From Planctomycetota bacterium (lineage in GTDB: Bacteria; Planctomycetota; Brocadiia; Brocadiales; Bathyanammoxibiaceae): 6,665 bases of DNA. The DNA lies in assembly GCA_030623665.1 (NCBI GenBank), contig JAUXLO010000102.1, positions 1-6,665 of the forward strand, in the 5' to 3' direction. Numbering within the stretch: position 1 is the stretch's first letter; the number at the start of each line of letters is the position of its first letter. Shown one piece after another: positions 1 through 6,665 of the stretch. The position numbers and the translations under genes are program-made. The notes beneath the pieces were generated by a model. That model saw only the letters and a list, made by a program, of their open reading frames with translations, made no database searches and was not told where the DNA came from.

Positions 1-81
1 CCAGCCTCTGCCAAGGGCACCTTCTTGCAAAAGACAACAATCTCTTCAACGATGAGTCCCGGTATTAAGGTGGCGGTGTAG
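1..81 (+). CDS. rplA: 50S ribosomal protein L1, C-terminal end (partial)
   Basis: Reading from base 1 in frame 1 gives 26 residues and a TAG stop at 79-81. The peptide contains KGTFLQKTTISSTMSPGIKV, which matches the usual C-terminal end of L1 (the family carries a similar K-G-x-Y/F-(L/I)-x-x-x-x-(L/I)-S-S-T-M-G/S-P-G motif). L1 binds 23S rRNA at the mobile L1 stalk, which helps release deacylated tRNA from the E site; in many bacteria it also represses its own operon. Its position just before rplJ is the standard bacterial order. The rest of the gene lies upstream of the window, so start, length and regulation cannot be judged. The fragment is short, but motif and synteny agree. Confidence 0.88.
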   Translation, partial: PASAKGTFLQKTTISSTMSPGIKVAV

Positions 82-85
82 GGAT
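80..85 (+). promoter_or_regulatory. Ribosome binding site of rplJ, overlapping the rplA stop
   Basis: AGGGAT lies 4 bases before the rplJ ATG at 90, and its first two bases are also the last two of the rplA TAG stop codon (79-81). A ribosome terminating on rplA would therefore sit on the rplJ start signal, which favours translational coupling. The match to the anti-Shine-Dalgarno sequence is seen; the coupling is inferred. Confidence 0.6.
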
Positions 86-89
86 AACC

Positions 90-620
90 ATGGCAAGCAC
101 AATAAATGCACTGATTACAAAGGAACTGACTACGAGGTATCAAGGCGTGCATAATTGCATGGTTATAGATTATCAGGGCATAAATGCTCCGGAGGCCGAC
201 GACTTTCGTAGAGACCTTTGTGCAAAGAAGATGCGCCTTGAGGTGGTGAAGAATTCACTGGCCAAATTGGCCTTTAAGGGGGTGGGTAACGGAGGCCTGG
301 TGGAGCTCTTTAGTGGTCCTACGGCGATAGTTGCCGGCGGTGATGACCCGGTAGTGCTGGCCAAGACGCTTGTGGATTGGAGTAAGAAGGTTCCGGCCTT
401 GAGCATAAAGGGCGGGCTGGTAGAGGGTCGTCTGGTTTCTACGCCCGAGGTGGAACAGCTTTCCAAGCTTCCATCCAGGGAGGTGCTTTATGCACAGATT
501 GCGACGCTCTTCAAATCGCCTATGACGAGGTTTGCTATGGCGGTATCAGCACCGCTACAAAAACTACGCGGTATGTTTGATGCCATAAAAGTGAAGAAAG
601 AAAAAGAGAGTGCTAATTGA
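90..620 (+). CDS. rplJ: 50S ribosomal protein L10 (stalk base)
   Basis: This encodes a 176-residue L10, the protein that anchors L7/L12 dimers to the 23S rRNA GTPase-associated region next to L11. Family marks are the MVIDYQGI strand (residues 24-31), the EVVKNSLAKLAF segment (about 51-62), the FSGPTAI motif (about 74-80) and the LPSRE turn that leads into the C-terminal helix. The long C-terminal helix, residues 143-176 (SPMTRFAMAVSAPLQ then a lysine-rich tail), is where L7/L12 N-terminal domains dock. It is about 10 residues longer than in Escherichia coli or Bacillus L10 (about 165 residues), so it may hold a third docking site. The ATG at 90 is supported by the ribosome binding site at 80-85 and by the normal position of the N-terminus. 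It follows rplA by 8 bases and precedes rplL by 21. Confidence 0.96.
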   Translation: MASTINALITKELTTRYQGVHNCMVIDYQGINAPEADDFRRDLCAKKMRLEVVKNSLAKLAFKGVGNGGLVELFSGPTAIVAGGDDPVVLAKTLVDWSKKVPALSIKGGLVEGRLVSTPEVEQLSKLPSREVLYAQIATLFKSPMTRFAMAVSAPLQKLRGMFDAIKVKKEKESAN

Positions 621-625
621 GAGAT

Positions 626-632
626 GGGAGGT
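626..632 (+). promoter_or_regulatory. Ribosome binding site of rplL
   Basis: GGGAGGT sits 9 bases before the ATG at 642. It is the strongest Shine-Dalgarno match among the starts in this window, as expected for a protein needed in several copies per ribosome. It also supports the upstream start that gives L7/L12 its N-terminal extension. Confidence 0.7.
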
Positions 633-641
633 TAGAGAAAA

Positions 642-1091
642 ATGTCTGCCGAGACCGTTAAAACAGAGGATGTAGCCACTGCGGAAGAGAGCCCGGCTAC
701 ATATTCTAAGAAGGTAAACGAGATATTAGAGTTGGTGGGTGGGCTCACACTGACGGAGGCTTCTGAGCTGGTGAAGGCCTTTGAGGAGAAGTTTGATGTA
801 AAGGCTATGGCTGCCGCCCCTGTTGCAATGGCCGGTATGCCGGCGGGAGGTGCTGCCGAGGCCGCTCCTGCAGAGGAGAAGACCTCTTTCGACGTAATTC
901 TCAAGGCTGCAGGGCCGAACAAGATTCAGGTCATAAAGGTGGTCAGGGCACACACCACCTTGGGCCTCAAGGAGGCGAAGGCCCTGGTAGATGAGGCGCC
1001 GAAGCCTGTCAGAGAGGGCGTTTCCAAGGAAGACGCCGATAAGATAAAGAAGGAGCTCGAAGACGCCGGTGGCTCCGTCGAGATAAAGTAG
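642..1091 (+). CDS. rplL: 50S ribosomal protein L7/L12 (stalk)
   Basis: This encodes a 149-residue L7/L12, the multicopy stalk protein that recruits EF-Tu, EF-G, IF2 and RF3 and stimulates their GTPase activity. Residues 21-55 are the N-terminal dimerisation and L10-binding domain (ending EEKFDVKA). Residues 56-80 are the flexible Ala/Gly/Pro/Met-rich hinge. Residues 81-149 are the globular factor-binding domain, with [27 protein letters not shown] and a final SVEIK. Most L7/L12 proteins are 120-130 residues; the extra length is an acidic leader at residues 1-20, before the position where the E. coli protein begins. The ATG at 642 has a good GGGAGGT site at 626-632, 9 bases upstream. The only later non-ATG candidate (TTG at 732) would delete the first helix, so the long form is preferred. 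A loop glycine in the common GLGLKEAK motif is threonine here (TLGLKEAK). Confidence 0.97.
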   Translation: MSAETVKTEDVATAEESPATYSKKVNEILELVGGLTLTEASELVKAFEEKFDVKAMAAAPVAMAGMPAGGAAEAAPAEEKTSFDVILKAAGPNKIQVIKVVRAHTTLGLKEAKALVDEAPKPVREGVSKEDADKIKKELEDAGGSVEIK

Positions 1092-1120
1092 AATTTTGCC
1101 TTTGATATAAAAACCTTTTT

Positions 1121-1130
1121 AAAGGGAAGG
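1121..1130 (+). promoter_or_regulatory. Ribosome binding site of rpoB before tandem ATG codons
   Basis: AAAGGGAAGG precedes two adjacent in-frame ATG codons at 1133 and 1136. Measured from AGGGA (1123-1127), the first ATG has a 5-base spacer and the second an 8-base spacer; measured from the terminal AAGG the second has 5 and the first only 2. Either ATG may be used, and the second may be favoured. The effect is a single methionine more or less at the N-terminus. Confidence 0.5.
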
Positions 1131-1132
1131 TC

Positions 1133-4100
1133 ATGATGGAAGTACGCGATTATGGAAAGGCCAAAGAGTTGATAGAGGTGCCTAACCTTACCCAGATCCA
1201 GACCGAGGCATACGGTAAATTCTTGCAGGCCGATGTCCCCGCCTCGAGGAGAAAGAACAGGGGGCTGGAGGCAATACTCAGGGAGATATTCCCCATCAAG
1301 AGCTACGATGACCAGGTGGCGCTCGGGTATGTCAAGTACGAATTAGGTAAACCCAGATATACCCCGGAGGAGTGTCGTCAGCTCCGTCTTACATATGGAA
1401 GACCGCTCAGGCTACGCCTTCGTCTCACCTTCAAGGAAAGAGGGGATGTCGTAGAGGAGGAGGTTTACGTAGGCGAGATGCCGGTTATGATAGGGGGTGG
1501 GGAGTTCATTATAAACGGCACCGAAAGGGTTATAGTGACGCAACTTCATCGCTCGCCAGGTGTGGATTTTCTGGAGGAGGTGCAAGCCGAAAAGAGGCGA
1601 CACTCCTGCAGGATAATACCTGAGAGAGGGAGCTGGGTGGAGATAGAGGTTGGGAAGAAAGACGTGCTTAATGTGCGCATAGACCAAAGCGGACGATTCC
1701 CTGCGACCTGCTTCTTGAGGGCAATGGGAGAAGAATTCTCAAGAAACGAGGACATAATCCGGCTCTTTTATGAGACGGAGACGGTTAAGCTTACTAGCCC
1801 CTCCAAGCTAAAGCAAAGTTATTCTGCCCAGACGGTGTTCGACCCCAAGACCGGCGAAGTTGTACTAAAAGCGGGGGCCCTAATCACAGAGGGCACCGTT
1901 GATGACCTGGTTAAATTGGGACAAAAAGAGCTGGAAATAGTAAAGAACGTGGATGACCTGCTGATACTCAATTCGTTGCAGGACGATAAGGCCAGTTCAC
2001 ACGAAGAGGCGCTTCTAAAGCTGTATGTAAGATTCAGGCCTGGCAATCCCCAGCACCTTGACAAGGCAAAGCTGCTTTTTTACGAGAAGTTCTTCGACCC
2101 GAAGAGATACAGGCTCGGCTCGGTAGGCAGGTTCCGACTGAACCGGAAATTTGCTCAGGATATCGACGAAAGCGAGATGACCCTGCAGAAGGATGATATA
2201 GTGAACTCCGTTAGGTATGTCATAAAACTGCGCAAGGGCGAGGGTGCGGAAGTGGATGATATTGACCACCTGGGGAATCGCCGTCTGCGGACAATCGATG
2301 AATTAGTGGGAGAGGAACTCCGCAGGGGTTTTCTCAAACTGCGCAGGACAGTCCAGGAGAGGATGAGCGGTAAGGAGCTCGACCAGCTTACTCCCAGGGT
2401 ATTAATCAACTCCAAGACCATTATGTCTACAATAGACTATTTCTTCAGTCGTGGTGAGCTGTCCCAGGTCTTGGACCAGACCAACCCGCTGGCACAACTT
2501 ACACATGAAAGACGTCTGAGCGCCTTGGGGCCGGGCGGGCTCAACCGTAAGAGGGCCGGTTTCGAGGTAAGGGATGTACATATCTCTCACTACGGTAGAA
2601 TATGTCCTATTGAAACCCCCGAGGGCACTAATATCGGTCTTATAGCGTCTCTAAGCATATACGCAACTGTAGACCCCTACGGGTTCTTGGTTACACCGTA
2701 TCAGAAGGTCAGGAACGGCAAACTGACTGGAAATGTAGAATATCTCAGAGCCGACGAGGAACAGAATAAGTACCTTGTGCCAATGGATGCCTTGGTTGGC
2801 TCAAACGGGAAACGGAATGAACTGGCCAAAGAGGTGCTTTCTAGACATAATGGCGATTTTTGCGTAACAGAGTCCTCACAGGTGAATTATATAGACGTCT
2901 CGCCCAAGCAGCTAGTAGGCGTGTCAGCCAGTTTGATTCCATTCCTTGAGCACAGTGACGCAAACCGTGCCCTTATGGGTTCAAATATGCAGCGCCAGGC
3001 CGTACCGCTTCTAAGGACAGCGCCTCCTATGGTGGCTACGGGGATAGAGAAAGTCGTGGCGCAGAACTCCAGCATGGTGGTATGTGCTAAGAAGTCCGGC
3101 GTTGTTACAAAGGTGGATGCCTCGCTTATCGTTGTCGATGACCGTGATGAATATCACCTTAGGAAATTTGCAGGGTCCAACGAAAGTACCTGTCTGAATC
3201 AGAGGCCCATAGTTAAAGAAGGTCAAACGGTAAAGAATGGGCAGGTGATAGCCGATGGTGCAGCTACTTGCGGTGGTGAGTTAAGCTTGGGCCGCGATGT
3301 GCTGGTGGCCTTCCTGGCTTGGGACGGTTATAACTTTGAGGATGCGATAGTTGTAAGTGAGAAGCTTTTAAAGAACGACTTATTTACCTCTGTACACAGG
3401 GAAGGGTTCGAAGCGGAAATCAGGGAGACAAAATTGGGGCGAGAGGAGTTCACAAGGGATATACCGAATGTCTCTGAGAAGGCACTGAAAAACCTCGATG
3501 AGCATGGAATAATCCTGGAGGGGACCAAGGTCGGCCCTGCCGACGTATTAGTGGGTAAGATAGCCCCTAAGAGCCGGAGTGAACTATCCCCAGAGGAGAA
3601 ACTCCTTTACGCAATCTTCGGGCGTGCAGGTGAAGACGTGAGGAACGAGTCGCTAGAGGTTCCCTCCGGTGTAGAAGGTACGGTGATAGGTTCTCAGGGG
3701 TTTTCTCGAAGGGCCTATCTGTCGGAGGACGAGAGAAAAAAGATCAACCAGCAGATTAACGACATGGAACTCAAATACGGGAGGGAGATCTCCAGGGAAT
3801 TTATTGCCATGATACAGGCACTCCAGAAGGGGGTAAAAGAACCCCTCGTAGACTCTCAGACGTTGCAAGAATTCGTTGTGCGCACGGGTATGCCTTCGAA
3901 GCAGGTCTTAGAACTCGAGGAGGCCTTTAACGTCGAGAACATAAGGTTTTCCGGTAAAAAGGCAAGAAACACCGCTGTATCCATCTGCGAACCGTTTCTT
4001 GAGAAAATAGAATTTCTTAAAGACGAGCGGGATAGAAAGATAAACCAGCTAAAGAGGGGGGATGAACTTCCCAGTGGGGTATTAGAGGTAGCCAAGGTCT

Positions 4101-4816
4101 CCCTGGCCACTAAGAGAAAGTTGTCCGTAGGAGACAAGATGGCGGGAAGGCATGGCAACAAGGGTGTAATTGCCAAGGTATTACCGGAGGAGGATATGCC
4201 CTTTCTTGAGGATGGTACCCCGGTGGAGCTGCTTCTGAATCCCCTGGGTGTCCCTTCCAGGATGAACGTAGGGCAGATATTGGAGACCCATCTGGGCTGG
4301 GCTGCCAAGCGTTTAGGTTTTCAGGCCATTACCCCCGTCTTTGAGGGTGCCAGTGAAGATGAGATTAGGAGCACATTGAAAGAGGCTGGTCTGCCGGAAG
4401 ACGGAAAGGTTACCTTATACGACGGCCGTACGGGTGAACCCTTTGAACAGCAGGTGACTGTTGGGTACATGTATATGATGAAACTCCATCACCTGGTGGA
4501 CGACAAGGTCCATGCGCGTGCCACAGGCCCGTACTCCCTGATAACGCAGCAGCCCCTGGGTGGAAAGGCCCGCTTTGGTGGTCAGAGGTTTGGTGAGATG
4601 GAGGTATGGGCCTTGGAGGCCTATGGTGCGGCCTACAATCTGCAGGAACTCCTTACCGTTAAGAGTGACGATGTGGAGGGTAGAACTAAGATATACGAGT
4701 CTATGGTAAAGGGAGAGAACTGCCTGGAGGCCGGTACTCCTGCCTCATTTGAGGTACTTTCGAGGGAGATACAGGGACTCTGCCTTAATCTGTACCTGGA
4801 AAAGAAGGGTTTATAA
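1133..4816 (+). CDS. rpoB: DNA-directed RNA polymerase subunit beta
   Basis: This encodes a complete 1227-residue beta subunit, which with beta-prime forms the active-site cleft of RNA polymerase. Visible marks in order: RGSW at 165-168 in the lobe/protrusion part; the rifampicin-pocket and fork region at 437-504 ([24 protein letters not shown]); [12 protein letters not shown] in the middle; DGYNFEDA with acidic E736 and D737 beside the active site; [13 protein letters not shown] at 1000-1012 with active-site lysines K1002 and K1010; and the C-terminal [20 protein letters not shown] switch/clamp segment. Length is intermediate between Bacillus (about 1193) and E. coli (1342). Two regions resemble reduced forms of the E. 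coli lineage-specific insertions: one around 235-320 and a charged, probably helical segment at about 859-985. No frameshift or internal stop is seen. It starts 41 bases after rplL; the ATG at 1136 is an alternative start. Unusual rifampicin-region residues are described in the findings. Confidence 0.98.
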   Translation: MMEVRDYGKAKELIEVPNLTQIQTEAYGKFLQADVPASRRKNRGLEAILREIFPIKSYDDQVALGYVKYELGKPRYTPEECRQLRLTYGRPLRLRLRLTFKERGDVVEEEVYVGEMPVMIGGGEFIINGTERVIVTQLHRSPGVDFLEEVQAEKRRHSCRIIPERGSWVEIEVGKKDVLNVRIDQSGRFPATCFLRAMGEEFSRNEDIIRLFYETETVKLTSPSKLKQSYSAQTVFDPKTGEVVLKAGALITEGTVDDLVKLGQKELEIVKNVDDLLILNSLQDDKASSHEEALLKLYVRFRPGNPQHLDKAKLLFYEKFFDPKRYRLGSVGRFRLNRKFAQDIDESEMTLQKDDIVNSVRYVIKLRKGEGAEVDDIDHLGNRRLRTIDELVGEELRRGFLKLRRTVQERMSGKELDQLTPRVLINSKTIMSTIDYFFSRGELSQVLDQTNPLAQLTHERRLSALGPGGLNRKRAGFEVRDVHISHYGRICPIETPEGTNIGLIASLSIYATVDPYGFLVTPYQKVRNGKLTGNVEYLRADEEQNKYLVPMDALVGSNGKRNELAKEVLSRHNGDFCVTESSQVNYIDVSPKQLVGVSASLIPFLEHSDANRALMGSNMQRQAVPLLRTAPPMVATGIEKVVAQNSSMVVCAKKSGVVTKVDASLIVVDDRDEYHLRKFAGSNESTCLNQRPIVKEGQTVKNGQVIADGAATCGGELSLGRDVLVAFLAWDGYNFEDAIVVSEKLLKNDLFTSVHREGFEAEIRETKLGREEFTRDIPNVSEKALKNLDEHGIILEGTKVGPADVLVGKIAPKSRSELSPEEKLLYAIFGRAGEDVRNESLEVPSGVEGTVIGSQGFSRRAYLSEDERKKINQQINDMELKYGREISREFIAMIQALQKGVKEPLVDSQTLQEFVVRTGMPSKQVLELEEAFNVENIRFSGKKARNTAVSICEPFLEKIEFLKDERDRKINQLKRGDELPSGVLEVAKVSLATKRKLSVGDKMAGRHGNKGVIAKVLPEEDMPFLEDGTPVELLLNPLGVPSRMNVGQILETHLGWAAKRLGFQAITPVFEGASEDEIRSTLKEAGLPEDGKVTLYDGRTGEPFEQQVTVGYMYMMKLHHLVDDKVHARATGPYSLITQQPLGGKARFGGQRFGEMEVWALEAYGAAYNLQELLTVKSDDVEGRTKIYESMVKGENCLEAGTPASFEVLSREIQGLCLNLYLEKKGL

Positions 4817-4829
4817 GATACACAAAGAA

Positions 4830-4834
4830 GAGGT
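4830..4834 (+). promoter_or_regulatory. Ribosome binding site of rpoC
   Basis: GAGGT lies 5 bases before the ATG at 4840, inside the 23-base gap after the rpoB TAA. It supports the rpoC start and leaves no room for a separate promoter or terminator between the two subunit genes. Confidence 0.6.
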
Positions 4835-4839
4835 ACCCA

Positions 4840-6665
4840 ATGGAAGCTCTGTTTGAAAAGATTAACGAATATGATGCCGTAAACATATGTCTCGCCTCTC
4901 CAGAAGACATAAGGAGTTGGTCTTACGGAGAAGTGAAGAAACCAGAGACGGTTAACTACCGCACGTACAGGCCTGAAAAGGATGGGCTTTTTTGCGAGCG
5001 TATCTTCGGGCCGGAGCGTAATTGGGAGTGTTTCTGCGGCAAATACAAGGGGATAAAGCACAAGGGCATCGTGTGTGACCGCTGTGGGGTAAAGATAACA
5101 CACTCCCGGGAAAGAAGAAAGAGGATGGGTCATATCACTCTGGCCGCACCTGTAATCCACATATGGTTCTTCAAGGCTATGCCCTCCAGACTCGGCACCC
5201 TGCTGGGAATGAAGACGACCAGTCTCGAGAGGGTTGTTTACTTCCAGGACCATGTGGTTATTGACCCGGGCAACACCCCGCTTAATGAGTACCAGCTCCT
5301 CAGTGAAGAGGAGTACAGGGATTGTCAAGAGAAGTACGGTGAGCATAGTTTTAAGGCTGGAATGGGCGCCGAGGCCATTAAGACCCTCCTCCAAAAATTA
5401 GACCTGTCCAAACTCTCCAAGGGGCTTCGTGAGGAACTAAACAAGACCGCCTCCAGGCAGCGCCAGAGGGAGATAGTCAGACGGCTGGAGTTGGTTGAGG
5501 CCATCAGAGATTCAGGCAACAGGCCTGAATGGATGGTGCTAACAATTATTCCGGTAATACCCCCGGACCTGAGACCCTTGGTACTATTAGAGAGTGGCAA
5601 TTTTGCCACATCAGACCTTAACGACCTCTATCGCAGGGTTATAAATCGCAACAACCGTCTGAAAAAGCTATTGGACCTGAATGCGCCGGAGGTAATAATC
5701 CGCAATGAAAAAAGGATGCTACAACAGGCGGTAGATGCTCTGTTCGACAACGAGAGGTCCAAGCGACCTGTCCTGGGCAGCAATAATAGACCGCTGAAAT
5801 CTTTGACCGACATGATTAAGGGCAAGCAAGGTCGCTTCAGAGAGAACCTCTTGGGTAAGCGGGTTGATTACTCGGCCCGTTCCGTCATAGTAGTGGGTCC
5901 GGAGCTGAAACTTCATCAGGTTGGGCTCCCCAAGAAGATAGCACTGGAGCTATTTCAACCCTTCATAATCCGACGCCTGAAGGAGATAGGACAGGCCGAC
6001 ACGATAAAGAGCGCTAAGAGGATACTCACTAAGAGGGAAGAAATCGTTTGGGACATCCTCGAGCAAGTGGTACATCACCACCCCGTGCTCCTGAACCGGG
6101 CACCAACACTCCACAGGATTGGCATCCAGGCCTTTGAGCCGGTCCTGATAGAGGGTAATGCCATAAAACTTCATCCCCTGGTTTGTAAGGGTTTCAACGC
6201 CGACTTTGACGGTGACCAGATGGCGGTCCATTTGCCCCTGTCCTACGAGGCCCAGATAGAGGCAATAACGTTGATGCTGGCCACCAATAATATATTCTCC
6301 CCGGCCTCCGGAGAGCCTATCATAGGCCCTTCGCAGGATATAGTCCTTGGTTGTTTCTACCTTACCCACTTTATAGAGGACGGTGAAGGTAAGAAAAAAA
6401 GGCCCAATAAGGCATTCTCGTGCATGGACGAGGTCCTGCTGGCACATGCCGAGAATAAGGTCAGGGTGCACACTCACATACAGTTAAGGTTGCCTAAAGA
6501 GAAGAAGGTTGTTGGTTCGGTTGGCGCCGAGGAGCCCAAGAACGGGTTGATCGAGACCACCGTGGGACGAGTGATCTTCAACAGCATACTGCATGGCAAA
6601 CTTCCCTTTTATAATTTTAATCTCAACCAGAAGGGTTTAAACAGGATTATACGAGATTGTTACAG
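4840..6665 (+). CDS. rpoC: DNA-directed RNA polymerase subunit beta-prime, N-terminal part (partial)
   Basis: The frame stays open from the ATG at 4840 to the window end, giving 608 full residues of a protein normally 1,150-1,450 long. Features in order: the N-terminal zinc site C64, C66, C79 and C82, with the same spacing as E. coli C70/C72/C85/C88; the clamp helices and sigma-binding coiled coil at about 257-303 ([17 protein letters not shown]); the switch/rudder segment [18 protein letters not shown] then [14 protein letters not shown] near 340-350; [10 protein letters not shown] with R420; and the catalytic loop NADFDGD at 453-459, whose D455, D457 and D459 hold the active-site magnesium. 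Beta-prime supplies the catalytic centre and clamp of RNA polymerase. The start fits both the N-terminal alignment and the upstream GAGGT. Two positions depart from the E. coli form: A346 in VDYSARS (G in E. coli, Ala common in PVC bacteria as I recall) and V361 in LHQVGLP, usually cysteine. The C-terminal half lies beyond the window. Confidence 0.97.
   Translation, partial: MEALFEKINEYDAVNICLASPEDIRSWSYGEVKKPETVNYRTYRPEKDGLFCERIFGPERNWECFCGKYKGIKHKGIVCDRCGVKITHSRERRKRMGHITLAAPVIHIWFFKAMPSRLGTLLGMKTTSLERVVYFQDHVVIDPGNTPLNEYQLLSEEEYRDCQEKYGEHSFKAGMGAEAIKTLLQKLDLSKLSKGLREELNKTASRQRQREIVRRLELVEAIRDSGNRPEWMVLTIIPVIPPDLRPLVLLESGNFATSDLNDLYRRVINRNNRLKKLLDLNAPEVIIRNEKRMLQQAVDALFDNERSKRPVLGSNNRPLKSLTDMIKGKQGRFRENLLGKRVDYSARSVIVVGPELKLHQVGLPKKIALELFQPFIIRRLKEIGQADTIKSAKRILTKREEIVWDILEQVVHHHPVLLNRAPTLHRIGIQAFEPVLIEGNAIKLHPLVCKGFNADFDGDQMAVHLPLSYEAQIEAITLMLATNNIFSPASGEPIIGPSQDIVLGCFYLTHFIEDGEGKKKRPNKAFSCMDEVLLAHAENKVRVHTHIQLRLPKEKKVVGSVGAEEPKNGLIETTVGRVIFNSILHGKLPFYNFNLNQKGLNRIIRDCY

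Noticed and set aside
1106..1111. TATAAA as a possible -10 element of an internal rpoB promoter
   Set aside because: No -35-like hexamer lies at the right distance (1083-1088 reads ATAAAG), and AT-rich gaps often give such matches.
1114..1125. CCTTTTTAAAGG as a small hairpin that could hide the rpoB ribosome binding site
   Set aside because: The stem is only 4 A/T-rich pairs with a tiny loop, too weak to act as a terminator or switch by itself.
3856..4308. A 150-codon open frame on the minus strand within rpoB
   Set aside because: It is antisense to the conserved active-site region of rpoB and is Ser/Leu/Pro-rich, as expected for the reverse of this coding sequence.
4817..4839. Possible terminator or promoter between rpoB and rpoC
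   Set aside because: The 23-base gap shows no inverted repeat with a T run and holds only the rpoC ribosome binding site.
4633..5394. A 253-codon open frame on the minus strand across the rpoB-rpoC junction
   Set aside because: It lies fully opposite two strongly conserved genes, its protein has no recognisable motif, and it spans a gene boundary. Codon bias of the plus strand explains a long antisense frame.
5950..6477. A 175-codon open frame on the minus strand within rpoC
   Set aside because: It is antisense to the catalytic loop region of rpoC, with no recognisable domain and no convincing ribosome binding site.

Overview
The window is a stretch of the conserved bacterial ribosomal-protein and RNA-polymerase cluster. 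All recognisable genes are on the + strand, in the order rplA (3' end only), rplJ, rplL, rpoB, rpoC (5' part only). Coding sequence fills almost everything. The four intergenic gaps are 8, 21, 41 and 23 bases, so no stretch over 300 bases lacks a gene. I see no mobile element, tRNA, CRISPR array, clear terminator or clear promoter.

Organism: the RpoB and RpoC sequences read as those of the Planctomycetota or wider PVC group. Examples are Rpo[12 protein letters not shown] (residues 385-395) and VDYSARS (342-348), and the RpoB C-terminal third, whose [16 protein letters not shown] segment is widespread but whose flanks look planctomycete-like. This is recall of family patterns, not a search, and I hold it at moderate confidence. 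Base composition looks balanced. Codon choice leans strongly to AUA for isoleucine and uses AGG often for arginine, even in the ribosomal protein genes.

Layout: bases 1-81 encode the last 26 residues of ribosomal protein L1. Bases 90-620 encode L10, the base of the ribosomal stalk, and 642-1091 encode L7/L12, the stalk itself; together they recruit translation GTPases. Bases 1133-4816 encode the complete beta subunit of RNA polymerase, and 4840 to the window end encode the first 608 residues of the beta-prime subunit, including the N-terminal zinc site and the catalytic NADFDGD loop. Tight spacing suggests one transcript. The gaps that in Escherichia coli hold the L10 autoregulatory leader and the rplL-rpoB attenuator/RNase III site are here too short to hold them.

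No undescribed system is visible. The points worth a second look are small: unusual residues in the rifampicin-pocket region of RpoB, a 20-residue acidic extension on L7/L12, an extended L10 C-terminal helix, missing classical regulatory spacers, and strong AUA use.
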